In this document: positions 1 through 10,043 of the stretch, one piece after another | How the letters are laid out: every line of letters begins with the position of its first letter | Numbering within the stretch: the stretch's first letter is position 1 | Source: Flagellimonas yonaguniensis | GTDB taxonomy: Bacteria; Bacteroidota; Bacteroidia; Flavobacteriales; Flavobacteriaceae | Length of the DNA stretch: 64,000 nucleotides | Assembly (NCBI RefSeq): GCF_029193885.1 | Contig: NZ_JARFVB010000012.1 | Location: 1 to 64,000 of the forward strand | Direction of reading: 5' to 3' | Made by a program: the position numbers and the translations under genes | Notes under the pieces: generated by a model | Database searches by the model: none | Seen by the model: only the letters and a program-made list of their open reading frames with translations | Told to the model about the DNA's origin: nothing

Positions 1-127
1 GACTTTTTACAGATAGATCTAATCTAAAGGTGGGTCACTTTGGCCCGGCGGGGGTGGGTCACTTTCGTCCGGCCAGCTATGGTCACTTTAACCCGGCGAG
101 GGTGGTATACTATGTCCGGCGTTTCCA
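1..127 (+). mobile_element. End of an IS21-family insertion sequence (body lies left of the window)
   Basis: Four imperfect copies of a roughly 22-nt unit (core GGTGGGTCACTTTGGCCCGG) begin at 29, 53, 77 and about 100, a regular 24-bp period. Serial repeats of this kind, with a GGGTCA core and CCGGCG tail, are typical of IS21-family ends, where the transposase IstA binds. The likely outer boundary is the CA at 126-127, because sequence beyond it matches the reading frame of a WYL regulator. Bases 1-27 could hold the last codons of istB (an open frame ending in TAA at 25-27), but this is too short to prove. Family assignment rests on end structure only; no transposase gene is visible. Confidence 0.7.
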
Positions 128-503
128 GTAGTTCATTGATCCATTCAAATTGTGGTAATCCCTTAAATCGTGAAAGTACCATCATAGCCGATTTTAACTG
201 CTCAGCTTCCAATTCGTTAATTGGCTGGTTATTGATAGAATAATCTGAATCAGTATATCTATAAAATGTTCTTCTCCCTTGCTTGGTTTTCTTGAGATCC
301 ACCCCGTACCCCTGACTGGACTCCATGAATCGAATATCTTCATACAACTGACGCTTTTTAATTCCCTCGGAATCTGGGTTAAATTCAAAAAGGGACTTAT
401 TACAAGCTTCTAATAAGGAAGTGATATCATAACGTCGACCGGGATTGGAAAAACATTTATCAAGCGTTTGATATCTTATAAGAGCGTTCTTGTTAATAGG
501 CAT
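24..503 (-). pseudogene. WYL-type transcriptional regulator, truncated by an IS end
   Basis: The preferred start is the ATG at 503, giving MPINKNALIRYQTLDKCF, the usual opening of Bacteroidota WYL-domain regulators; an ATG 13 codons upstream at 542 is less likely. About 125 native codons remain, covering the N-terminal DNA-binding region and the start of the linker (ending near FEWINELLE). The frame then runs into the IS repeats and adds about 34 codons of repeat-encoded HPRRVKV-like sequence before a stop at 24. Full-length relatives are around 300-350 aa, so the WYL ligand-binding domain is missing. It lies 87 bp downstream of druE on the same strand. WYL proteins often regulate phage-defence operons, so it may have controlled druHE; that is inference. 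A residual DNA-binding fragment could still be made. Confidence 0.75.
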
Positions 504-590
504 GGTATAAAGATAAAGAATGTGTGCGGTATAATTGCACACATTCTTTTAAACCTTGTTCATAATCCCTAACAAGTATAAATTTTAAAG

Positions 591-3500
591 CTATTGATCA
601 ATACTTATATTGTAAATAATATCATGGTTGACGTCTTTACGAATATCAAATACTTCGTTTTCAAGTTTCATATCTTCCGAAGTTAATCGCCGAACTGGTT
701 TGATACCATGTGCAATACCACCATCAATACGAATACTAAAAGAAATGTCACTAGACTTAAATTGAAAAAATCTGTAATGAGGCAACCGAGCTTCCTCTAT
801 CACCTTGACTTTAAAATCAAAAGAAGACTCCATTGCCTTCAAGTCATAGGTATAGTCATCAAGTTCTTTGTAGTTGTTAATTATGAACTGAGGATAATAA
901 CTAGCTTTAAAATCGTATTTAGACAAATGAACAGCAAGTACGGTTATGGAAATATCCCATAAGTCTTTAAGTTGATTAATGAATTGTAGCAATAAACGCA
1001 TTGAAAATTCAGATTGGTTAAATTTATCGAAGTAAGAAACCTCAAAACGCTTATTCTTGATTTTTGAACTTAGTTCTTCAAGGTTGCCAAAATTTTCTAC
1101 CATTAGCTTCGCTAAATCATTACTTTGGGAACATTTTGGCAATGTTTTGATTTTAGCTTCATATAAATGACCCAAAGCAAAACTAGGCAACTGTAAATGA
1201 CCATAATCATGGACATCGATATCTTCCGCTTTAAAGTATTTCACTAAGGTGTTTTTTGGCCATTCTGCATCAAAGTCAGCATAATTTGAATGTGATATAT
1301 AACCAAGGGTTTTATTATTTTCTAGCGTTATTGAAAGATGTAATGGATAATGATGAATTCTATCTCCAACTCCTTGAAGTAAGTTAAAACTATATGATAA
1401 AAAGTGGGCCGATAACTTATCTTGATTGTTGGCGAAATCTAATGCGCCTTCAACCACAAGATTTACCCTTACACGCTCTCTTTTAAGGTTTTCAAGCCAT
1501 TCAATGTTCTCAATTTCCCAAACAGAAATATCAGCATTAATATGAACGTTTATTTCCTTTATTCCGTAATGGTAATTAAGGCGGTTAATTTCATCTTCCA
1601 AAGAACCGAAAACAGCACTTACACGAGATTTTTCAGCCATTAAATCTTTAGGTAATTGATTCTCAACTGCTACCTGCAACCAGTCTATAGCCATATGCCT
1701 ATCTAACTGCTCAATCTGCCACTGCGTGGTTCTATCGATTAAACATTTGGTACATGCATTTTGGCAGGTACAGTTATCCAAAACCTCTAGGGCCTGTTTA
1801 AGAATTTTTTCACTGAACATTCTAAATTGGCTCGCATAACCAGCGCCTCCTTTTGCCGTGTCATAAATAAAAATGGTTTGATAGCCTTTGTATTTTTTGA
1901 TTCCAAAACCAAGTTCAGATTCTTCGATCGCAAGATATTCTGCTAATGATTTGGTAAATATTACTGCAAGGGAATACGCTAATTTTTTATTGTTAACAAA
2001 AGAATTATCACTGTTTTTTAGTCGGATTTCTATAAAATCAGTTTTAAACTTACTTCCTAAAATAATATGCTCACGAATGTTATGTGCCGTACAAATACTT
2101 TCATTATTTGCGTTCTTACCACCTCTTAAACGGGTATGACCTTCCAATCTTTCAGTGGTGATTTCCACCTTACCGCAATCTAGGCAGAGACTATACCCTT
2201 CACCTCCACCAGTGTTATAAAACAGGATTTGGGTGTCTTCTTGCTTAGATCTTGATCGATAATCAATAAAATGTGCTTGCTCAGATTCCCAAGGTTCAAT
2301 ATTCACCAGTAAAGGTTCAAGGTATTGGGGTTTACTTCTTTCTGAAACTACCCTATTGGGTGTGCTAAATAAATCTATCGCAAAACCCGTAGGTTCTACC
2401 AACTCAGTATGAGGACCTTGATGCTCTCCCAATTCTATTCCAATAAAAGAGTGGCTGTTATTACATTTAGGACAATCTTCATTAATCTTCCCAAAATCTA
2501 CAGTACGTTGATATCCACAATTTTTACAAGCTTGAACGGAGGTGCGTTGTGAAGACTGCCCCCAATTATTTTTCATAATGATACCCGATGATTTGTAATT
2601 TAAACCATCGATTAAAATATAGTTGCCAGGAGCAAACTCTGTCAAAGCCCTTGAAATACTATAACTTGGATTTGATTTAAAATTACCTGAACTTTGTTTT
2701 CTTAAATCTGAGAGTGTGATTTTATCAAATTCAACAATACCGGTAGGTAAGCCGGCATTCGGTAAAAAGCCATCCTCTGCCAAATAACCTAAAACAAATT
2801 TTTGTAAAAATTGTCCCTTTCTATAGTTCACTGCTTTATAAGCAGGACTATTATCACCAAATTCCTTTGCGATTGTATCCAATTCTTTTTCAAAGTCTAT
2901 CTTTTGATTTTTAATATTACCCATTACTTGTTTAAAGTTCTTGGAGACTATAAAAATCAATTCTTCAGTGCTGCTATTTCTAAGCGGAGTTTCCTTTTTC
3001 AAATGATTTAAAGGGCCTTCTAAATCGACTATTTCAATTTGATCTAACCAGCTTAAAAAGCTTAGGGCTATGGTAATGTTACCATCAAAGAAAAATTTCT
3101 CAATATTTTCTTTAATGTTAAGTCCTTTGTTTTCATTCACCTGCCCCCTAATATACATACCAAACAATAGCGAATTCACATGCCGTTCAACAATGGTTCT
3201 ACTATCAAAGGCGAGTATGGGAGGAGCTATGGTGTGCTCTAAGGCCCATTTAGGATTATTCATCGTTCGTAACCCTATGGGATTTGGTGCGCAAAAAGTT
3301 AGCGCTAATGATTTATTCTCAGCCCTTCGCCCAGCGCGTCCTGTTCGTTGTAAATAATTAGCCGGCATCGGAGGAACATTACTCATTACGACAGCGGATA
3401 TGCCCCCAATATCCACTCCCATCTCCATGGTGGTGGAACAGCTTAAAATATTTATTTCTCCATACTCAAATTGTTCTTCTAACTCGTTAAGCCTCTTTTT

Positions 3501-6491
3501 ATCTTGCTGCGCTGAGTGCTCACCAGCCAAATACAATTTATCAAAATCAAAAATACGTTCGTGAAGGTCATTCCATAACCCTTTATTTCTAGCCTCTAAA
3601 CTGTTTTCTTCTAGCCAGGCATCTACTTTTTCAATTAAGATGGGTTCGTTATCTTCATCACGATGGTAAGCATAGGGATACGAAGGAAAATTATGACTCT
3701 TTGAGGTATCTATTTTATAATTCTCAATATTATTGGATTCTAGACGCCCCTTGATAAGCGGGGAATACCCTCTAAAAACTTTATCTACCAAACGATTGGT
3801 TACGGGACATAAATATTCTTTACCTGCAATTTCAAACTGTGTACTTTTAAGAAAATCTAATTTATAGCCGTCAGCATCAGGAGTAAGAATTTTATGTTGC
3901 AGCATGCGCCAAATTTTTTCCAATAATTGATTTAATTCATCTTCTCTTTCCTCGTTTATAGCTTCTATGTCATGCCAACCCAAACCTGCGCAAATAAGCA
4001 GTACTAATCGCGCCTGAACAATGGAATTCGAATTATAAAGCCCCCATTTCTTAGCATCTTCAACCTCTGAGTTAGCGGGATAGATCAATTGCGAGCGATA
4101 AAATTTTGAGGTAAATAATCGCATAGAGTCTTCAAAGAAAAAATTGAAACTATTCCTAATTACATAGTCCGCCGCAATTTTTATTAGTGATTGCCACTCA
4201 TCCTTATCAATACCTAACTTTACAGCTATTTCCGGTGGTATTACATCATCTAAGGTAGGGTATACAATATTCACCAAACCTAGATTTTCTAACGATCTTT
4301 CTCTAGGTATTCGTCGTGCAAATTGATCATATAGCAATGACTTTGCATAGGCCTCGTTTTCTAAGGCTAAATCGTTACCCCGTGCCCCTTTTTTAAATAA
4401 GGTCTTGAATTCCTCCTTCTCTATAATCGTATCAATAATCTCTTTCCATGAAGATCTACTTTTCATGTAGGACTGGTTATCTCCTCCCTCTAGTTCTTCA
4501 TCAATTTTCCTGATATTTTCTTCAATCCCCTTTTTCATAAAAGGGAGGGCGTGCTCTAATTGAATCACGTATTGCGCTCTCGCTTCTATGAGCTCATCTA
4601 TACTTGCTTCTATCGTGTTCTCGTTCAGTTTTTTAAGAAGGTAATGATAGGTCTGATAACGGATCCAATCGCTTTCACTATCAATATTGATCAAGGCAGA
4701 AATTCTTGCAGTACCTTGTCGGCTATCGGTAAAGGATATATATTTTCTTCCTTGATAAAGTGTCTTAGAGGTTATATGTTCTCCTTTTGGGGTTTGATCC
4801 AAAATAATGTCTGACAAAATCCTGTTTGTAAATGCCGATGAAATTCTGAAATGTATCGGATACTCATTTTTATTATTACAATGTGGGCAATTAGAATCAT
4901 CTGTCCATAAAAAATCATCCCCCGATATAATTTCATTATCTGTGGAAATGGAGCAAGACATCAAATCCCTAGTTCCAGAATGATCGTTTTTTATCAATCG
5001 AATTAAATTAGTACTACCCTTATCCGGTGCATTTTCATCCCTTTCTTCACTCTCATCATTTTCTAAATGAAAAGCTTCATACCCCACGCTAGATTTTTGA
5101 ATAATTTTTGCATTTGGTCCATTACCCTTATTAAGTTCGCCCTCCAACATCATATTTCCACAACTTCTGCAGGCTACCAATTCTAATAAAGGATGGCCAC
5201 AACCACATTTTTTTCCAGCAATAGTATACATGGTACCTATGGCCTTAGTAGGTTTGTTGGTTATGTGTTTGTCACATTTTATATTCGTACACACATAAAC
5301 CCCACCAATACCCCTTGTAAAAAAATGTCCTCTAACCGGTAATACGTTATGACCACCTATTTTTTGATCTGCCAATAGGTCAATCGCTTTAAGCTGTTCA
5401 TATTTATTTGAAATACCCAACTTTTCTCCAATTTCTTCCTGGGTAAGACCAGTGGTATTAAGTAATTGATTTCGAAGTACTTTAATATTGTTTTTGGTCA
5501 ATGGAGCTGGCAAATCAGGTATGTCATTGTCTGATATTTGATTATTGACTCTTTTCCCTTGAATTACTATAATGCTCTCTTTGGAAATACCACATAGCTT
5601 CGCCATAAAATTTCGAAGGTTCTCGGTACTACCGGTACCTACAGTAGCGGAAGTTATAGCAAATCGAACATCATTTACGTCAACACCAAACGCTGCAACT
5701 ACCCGCCGAATCAACAGTGCCATTTCAGCAGCTTTTGAACCCGTTAGGGTGTGCGCTTCATCGAGAAGTATCCATCGTAGAGATCCTTGTGATTTCTCTA
5801 GAATCGGCACGTCTGCATTTCTAACTAGCATGTATTCAAGCATCGTTGGGTTTGTGAACAAAACCTGAGGAGGTGTTTCCCTAATCTGATCTCTGGATAT
5901 TAATTCAGGTAAGGCTTTTTTCTTTTTATCCTTTTTACTTTCTCTATTGGGAGTGTCCCCTGTTAATAATGCGTACTGCACCCCATCTAGAGCCGAACAC
6001 CATGCGTGCATTCGCTTTTTTTGACTGGCAATCAATGCATTTAAAGGATATAGAAAAATGGCATTAACACCTTGTTGGTTATTACAATTTTTATGAATGT
6101 CATGAATAACGGGCAGCATAAAACATTCTGTTTTACCAGAACCAGTACCGGTAGTAACTGCAATTGATTTATTTGTGTTAACCAACATTTCCCAACTTTC
6201 CAATTGATGTTTGTAAGGCTTTCGTTCTTTCGGAAATTGATAGTTTTTATTCTTTATTTTATCCAAGGCATCAATGAATTCCTTACTAAAAATATTTGAG
6301 GTCTCGCCAAAATTTAATTGACAAGGCTCCCAAGGAAATGTTGACTGAAAAACTGCATCAGCCATTATAGGCTCTTGAGACAACATAAATTTAAAGTAGT
6401 CTTGCATTTCTTTGTCACCAGTTGCCCAAAGCGATAAGATTGCATCTGTTAACCTATTTTCTGTTTTTTTATAAAATTCTTGAAAATTCAT
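591..6491 (-). CDS. druE: Druantia type III helicase-like protein DruE (DEAD/DEAH helicase with DUF1998)
   Basis: This 1966-aa protein is a very large superfamily 2 helicase. Visible features in order are Walker A TGTGSGKT (114-121), DEAH (244-247), SAT motif III (281-283), and Cys-rich zinc-binding pairs near 430-450 (CGCGH, CRSCG) and 540 (CPHC). The second RecA-like domain carries QRTGRAGRR near residue 1055. A C-terminal DUF1998/MZB region contains AKGGAGYA and a cysteine cluster CTCQNACTKCL near 1570. Length, DUF1998 and the adjacent 1008-aa DruH-like gene fit DruE of Druantia systems, which protect against phage by an incompletely known mechanism. The start at 6491 lies only 5 bp after the druH stop, so the pair is one transcript. 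It could alternatively be another DUF1998 helicase (DISARM DrmB-like), but size and partner argue against that. Confidence 0.82.
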   Translation of the reverse strand: MNFQEFYKKTENRLTDAILSLWATGDKEMQDYFKFMLSQEPIMADAVFQSTFPWEPCQLNFGETSNIFSKEFIDALDKIKNKNYQFPKERKPYKHQLESWEMLVNTNKSIAVTTGTGSGKTECFMLPVIHDIHKNCNNQQGVNAIFLYPLNALIASQKKRMHAWCSALDGVQYALLTGDTPNRESKKDKKKKALPELISRDQIRETPPQVLFTNPTMLEYMLVRNADVPILEKSQGSLRWILLDEAHTLTGSKAAEMALLIRRVVAAFGVDVNDVRFAITSATVGTGSTENLRNFMAKLCGISKESIIVIQGKRVNNQISDNDIPDLPAPLTKNNIKVLRNQLLNTTGLTQEEIGEKLGISNKYEQLKAIDLLADQKIGGHNVLPVRGHFFTRGIGGVYVCTNIKCDKHITNKPTKAIGTMYTIAGKKCGCGHPLLELVACRSCGNMMLEGELNKGNGPNAKIIQKSSVGYEAFHLENDESEERDENAPDKGSTNLIRLIKNDHSGTRDLMSCSISTDNEIISGDDFLWTDDSNCPHCNNKNEYPIHFRISSAFTNRILSDIILDQTPKGEHITSKTLYQGRKYISFTDSRQGTARISALINIDSESDWIRYQTYHYLLKKLNENTIEASIDELIEARAQYVIQLEHALPFMKKGIEENIRKIDEELEGGDNQSYMKSRSSWKEIIDTIIEKEEFKTLFKKGARGNDLALENEAYAKSLLYDQFARRIPRERSLENLGLVNIVYPTLDDVIPPEIAVKLGIDKDEWQSLIKIAADYVIRNSFNFFFEDSMRLFTSKFYRSQLIYPANSEVEDAKKWGLYNSNSIVQARLVLLICAGLGWHDIEAINEEREDELNQLLEKIWRMLQHKILTPDADGYKLDFLKSTQFEIAGKEYLCPVTNRLVDKVFRGYSPLIKGRLESNNIENYKIDTSKSHNFPSYPYAYHRDEDNEPILIEKVDAWLEENSLEARNKGLWNDLHERIFDFDKLYLAGEHSAQQDKKRLNELEEQFEYGEINILSCSTTMEMGVDIGGISAVVMSNVPPMPANYLQRTGRAGRRAENKSLALTFCAPNPIGLRTMNNPKWALEHTIAPPILAFDSRTIVERHVNSLLFGMYIRGQVNENKGLNIKENIEKFFFDGNITIALSFLSWLDQIEIVDLEGPLNHLKKETPLRNSSTEELIFIVSKNFKQVMGNIKNQKIDFEKELDTIAKEFGDNSPAYKAVNYRKGQFLQKFVLGYLAEDGFLPNAGLPTGIVEFDKITLSDLRKQSSGNFKSNPSYSISRALTEFAPGNYILIDGLNYKSSGIIMKNNWGQSSQRTSVQACKNCGYQRTVDFGKINEDCPKCNNSHSFIGIELGEHQGPHTELVEPTGFAIDLFSTPNRVVSERSKPQYLEPLLVNIEPWESEQAHFIDYRSRSKQEDTQILFYNTGGGEGYSLCLDCGKVEITTERLEGHTRLRGGKNANNESICTAHNIREHIILGSKFKTDFIEIRLKNSDNSFVNNKKLAYSLAVIFTKSLAEYLAIEESELGFGIKKYKGYQTIFIYDTAKGGAGYASQFRMFSEKILKQALEVLDNCTCQNACTKCLIDRTTQWQIEQLDRHMAIDWLQVAVENQLPKDLMAEKSRVSAVFGSLEDEINRLNYHYGIKEINVHINADISVWEIENIEWLENLKRERVRVNLVVEGALDFANNQDKLSAHFLSYSFNLLQGVGDRIHHYPLHLSITLENNKTLGYISHSNYADFDAEWPKNTLVKYFKAEDIDVHDYGHLQLPSFALGHLYEAKIKTLPKCSQSNDLAKLMVENFGNLEELSSKIKNKRFEVSYFDKFNQSEFSMRLLLQFINQLKDLWDISITVLAVHLSKYDFKASYYPQFIINNYKELDDYTYDLKAMESSFDFKVKVIEEARLPHYRFFQFKSSDISFSIRIDGGIAHGIKPVRRLTSEDMKLENEVFDIRKDVNHDIIYNISIDQ

Positions 6492-6496
6492 TGGTT

Positions 6497-9400
6497 CTAT
6501 TTGTTTTTTAAGACTTGTAAAATAACTCGATTATAAAAGTCCGGATTTAGGTATTGGCTGTATTGGATGTTTCTTCGAATAGAATCCCTATATTCATCCC
6601 CAGCCCAAATAGGATATTCTTTCTGAATATCTTTTATAGACTCAGCTACGGCTATTGGGGCTTTTAACAAAAGTTTTACCGGAAGGTGATCTTTAATTGA
6701 AATACCATATTCATTTGTGATATTAGGACTATTATGAGGAAGCTCTCTCAAAACTCGTTCACCAAGCCTTGCTCTTAAATCCCTAACATCTCCGTATAAA
6801 ATATTTTGATTTTCTATCTGAGACCCATTCAAATATTGTAATAGTTCATCTAAACCAAGTTCTGCTAAATAAGAAGTAAGCAGTTTCAAAATGTTAGGGA
6901 AATTCTGAATATTTGTTAGTTCAACTATTTCATTCAAGGCGTATTCCCAGTCCTTCTTTTTAACCCAATGAAAACAGAAACCTAAATCCATTTCCATCTC
7001 AGGAATCACTTTTTGAATATGGGTATCCGGGTCATATTGGTTAACCCCTAAAAAGAAAAAAGCTCTTGCTGCCACCAAAGAACTTATTGAGATAGCCCTT
7101 AACTGGTCGAAGGTGGAAAACGGTAAGTCGTACTCCAAGCAAATATCAAAATAGGAAAGTAGTTGTAGCCAAATTTCATCTGTGAATTTTGACTGAGAAA
7201 GCTGCGCATGGTAGTGATCTATGCGGATATTTTTATCACTTCCTTCAAAGTCTATATCCGTATTTACGAAACGAGGCATAAGCTGTACTCCTTCATTTTC
7301 TGAACTTGAAATAATAATAAATTGTTTCGTTAATTCAGTTTCTGGTATTTTAAAATACATACCTTCTTTTAATAAGGGTAATGGCTGTATATTCTCTGAT
7401 GATACATTTAACGGAATCGCGAATAATTCCAAGTCTTCGTCAAAATTTTCTAAGTGCACTTTACTTTCCAATTGTCCGTCAATATTTAGAAAATTATTGA
7501 AATTTGAAATTTCATAGGATTTAGATCGAGACCCTTCTATCAACTCCAAACAAACTTTATTTCTATATTCCATGGCATCTGCCAAATAATATAGTCTAGT
7601 GATATCTTCTTTAAATGAAATTAGGGGCTGTGCGGTTTCTTTTATTTCTTTAGTGATCTTTACCCCTGGTTTCAATCTATTTTTAATACTGAGAATAGTA
7701 TCCTTGTTTGGTGTACTTAAAATTCTAAGACCATAAAGATCTGTAATACAAATTGGTTTATGTTCTGAAATGATTTTTCCATCCTTATCCGTTATAGCCA
7801 TACCAACAAAAGGGGATGACAAATCAAAATAGAGTTTTTTCTGTCCTCTTTCACCTAAAAAACCCTTTATCTTATTAGGAATTTTAGAAAATTCAGTTTT
7901 TACCTTTAACGAATAACTATCCGCATGATTTTCAATGTCTAAAATTTGAGAAGCGTCTAATTTAAATTCAAATGAACCCCTATTCCTTAGTTGTAAAGTA
8001 GCCTTATCGATAGCTTTATTGCTATAATTAACCTGTAGATTACCAATATTGTAGAATGTATCGTAAGCAATTAAACCATCTTTTTCAATTTTAAGATCTA
8101 AGCAACCAGATGGCATATAGACCAGTTGGGTTAGTTCTTGCCATGAATTATTTGAGTTGTGTTTTTTAACCCAAACCTTAAAGCGATCAATCGAAAGTCT
8201 ATTGTCATTTTCATCATATACATAAACCATAGGTTTTTTTTGGACCACGGCCATAATGGCGTTAAGTATCCAAGCAGGTTTTTGACTTACAATGGTCCAA
8301 TCGAAAGAATTTACCGCACTTAGGTATTTTCGAGATTCATAGCCCTTGCTTATTGTAGCTTGTCCTTCAAAGGGAAACCACGACATAACTTCTTCATAAA
8401 TTGAAATTTCTAACGTTGGTAATTCACTTTTCCATTCTTTTGGAAATAGTAAGGCTGCTTCTTTATTGGTAGTTCCATTTCCCTTGATAAGACGCCATTC
8501 GGTATCCGAATATTTTGCCCATAGACTTGGTTCATTTAAATTCGGCATGGTTTGAATAAAATCGGCAACTTCAATCTTTTCTCCTTCGCGAAGTACATAA
8601 GCTACAGGAAAATTACTTTCAACATCCCACTCCTGATTTTGATATTGAAAACGGTCGGTCTTAAAATAACGACCACTACCTACTTTTCTAAAAATACAGA
8701 TTAGAGAATCATTTAAATAGAATTGATATTCATTATCATTAGGTTCAAATCCTAAAATATTAGCCAAAGATTCAGGCGTATACTTATCAGCGAGTCCTAG
8801 TCTCAAACTAATAGCTTTTTTATCTTCATTAAATTTCAAAAGCCAATAATTTTTTGGTTTTGAAATGCGCTGTTTTCTAACCAGCGTTCGTTCACGATTT
8901 TTTAATTGATTGGTAATAGTAGTCAATACCTCGTCAGAAGCTAAGAGATCATCAAATTCATTTTCTTTATTTAGAATTGATCTTACTATTTCAAAGCAGC
9001 TTTCATAGATAACATCATTTTGACTGGATTTCGGGAGGAGGTCTATGATGTGTGGTTTAAACATAAAATCCTCTATAGACTCTGGCTGTTCTTCTAAGAC
9101 AGCCATTAGAAAATCTTGGTAATAACCCTGATTCTCGGCTATATGAGCTAAGGGAAGTCCGCCTTGAAGGAGAAGGGTCCTAAAGTAAAGCGTGTTTTGT
9201 TTTGTAATCCATCGAAAACGAAGTGCTTTAGCACCTTTAACCGCAATTTTATAAAACTCGTTAGCATCAAAAATAAATCTAATGTTTCCGCCAATGGAAT
9301 CAAAAATTTCTTTTTTACTCGGTTTACCCCCGTGATATTTTTTTTTCCACCATTGTGCGTAATATAGAGCTGCATCTTTAGCGTCTATCGTTAATGGTTT

Positions 9401-9523
9401 TGAGTATTGTAAAACTTTTATCAATTCATCAACTTCTTCATCGGTTAAAAAATATTTCCAAAGCGGTCTGCCATCATGTTTAACTAATTGATTTGATAGA
9501 AGTAGTTTTTTAAAAAAGCTCAT
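6497..9523 (-). CDS. druH: Druantia type III protein DruH (STY4851/ECs_5259-like)
   Basis: This 1008-aa protein has no catalytic motif that I recognise. The N-terminus (DGRPLWKYFLTDEEVDEL, then ALYYAQWWKKKYHGG near residue 70, and GGLPLAHIAENQG near 125) resembles the STY4851/ECs_5259 family, known as DruH when it precedes a DruE helicase. No signal peptide or membrane segment is apparent, so it is probably cytoplasmic. It starts the two-gene operon, with 5 bp before druE. Type III Druantia is defined by just these two genes. The coding sequence is visibly richer in A/T than the catechol operon next door, consistent with horizontal acquisition. The assignment rests on remembered family features plus gene pairing; a profile search would settle it. 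Confidence 0.75.
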   Translation of the reverse strand: MSFFKKLLLSNQLVKHDGRPLWKYFLTDEEVDELIKVLQYSKPLTIDAKDAALYYAQWWKKKYHGGKPSKKEIFDSIGGNIRFIFDANEFYKIAVKGAKALRFRWITKQNTLYFRTLLLQGGLPLAHIAENQGYYQDFLMAVLEEQPESIEDFMFKPHIIDLLPKSSQNDVIYESCFEIVRSILNKENEFDDLLASDEVLTTITNQLKNRERTLVRKQRISKPKNYWLLKFNEDKKAISLRLGLADKYTPESLANILGFEPNDNEYQFYLNDSLICIFRKVGSGRYFKTDRFQYQNQEWDVESNFPVAYVLREGEKIEVADFIQTMPNLNEPSLWAKYSDTEWRLIKGNGTTNKEAALLFPKEWKSELPTLEISIYEEVMSWFPFEGQATISKGYESRKYLSAVNSFDWTIVSQKPAWILNAIMAVVQKKPMVYVYDENDNRLSIDRFKVWVKKHNSNNSWQELTQLVYMPSGCLDLKIEKDGLIAYDTFYNIGNLQVNYSNKAIDKATLQLRNRGSFEFKLDASQILDIENHADSYSLKVKTEFSKIPNKIKGFLGERGQKKLYFDLSSPFVGMAITDKDGKIISEHKPICITDLYGLRILSTPNKDTILSIKNRLKPGVKITKEIKETAQPLISFKEDITRLYYLADAMEYRNKVCLELIEGSRSKSYEISNFNNFLNIDGQLESKVHLENFDEDLELFAIPLNVSSENIQPLPLLKEGMYFKIPETELTKQFIIISSSENEGVQLMPRFVNTDIDFEGSDKNIRIDHYHAQLSQSKFTDEIWLQLLSYFDICLEYDLPFSTFDQLRAISISSLVAARAFFFLGVNQYDPDTHIQKVIPEMEMDLGFCFHWVKKKDWEYALNEIVELTNIQNFPNILKLLTSYLAELGLDELLQYLNGSQIENQNILYGDVRDLRARLGERVLRELPHNSPNITNEYGISIKDHLPVKLLLKAPIAVAESIKDIQKEYPIWAGDEYRDSIRRNIQYSQYLNPDFYNRVILQVLKNK

Positions 9524-10043
9524 TTCTGCGGTTTAAATTATCGCCTAAAAATAATTTCAATGTATGCATTGGTTATGCACAAATTGAAATATTTTAAAAT
9601 ATCATTAAACTTAAAAATAGATTAATTTGACTCAAAAGAACTACGATGTAGGCTAATAATATTCTTTTTGAAATTCAAAAAAAATATACATCAATTCCAG
9701 AAGTACTATATTTTATAGTAAATTTATCTAGCAGTAATAGTCGAATTACTTGTAGTAATTTTTAACCTTTATAGCCCAAAAGTTCTTTTACGCTTTTGAT
9801 TTTCTTGTGAATGAATTCCATTTTTTGGATGTAATACCATCTTAATTCCGAACAAATATCGAACAAATACTATTTTACTTTAGAATAATTAATTGCAATT
9901 CAATGGTTTATATAAAATATAATGATGTACAGAACGTGTTCCACAGTATGAAAGAATAGGTTAAGGCTAAATATTCTTAGTAACTCCCCATTCACAAATA
10001 AGCCCAATGCATTTTCACCTAGTCAACTTTGTAATGGTTCACT
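9524..10043. other. AT-rich 520-bp spacer between the Druantia operon and the catechol cluster
   Basis: No convincing gene is present. It should contain the druH promoter on the left and the promoter of the AraC regulator on the right, but no clean TAnnTTTG/TTTG pair was identified. An 11-bp tandem direct repeat (CGAACAAATAT at 9849-9859, then CGAACAAATAC at 9860-9870) could be a regulator site. On the minus strand a short open stretch of 34 codons ends at a TAA near 9762; it may be a gene remnant, but I cannot assign it. Confidence 0.5.

Noticed and set aside
591..6491. Calling the large helicase DrmB of a DISARM system
   Set aside because: DrmB is much shorter and accompanied by DrmA, DrmC and a methyltransferase; none is here, and the DruH-like partner fits Druantia.
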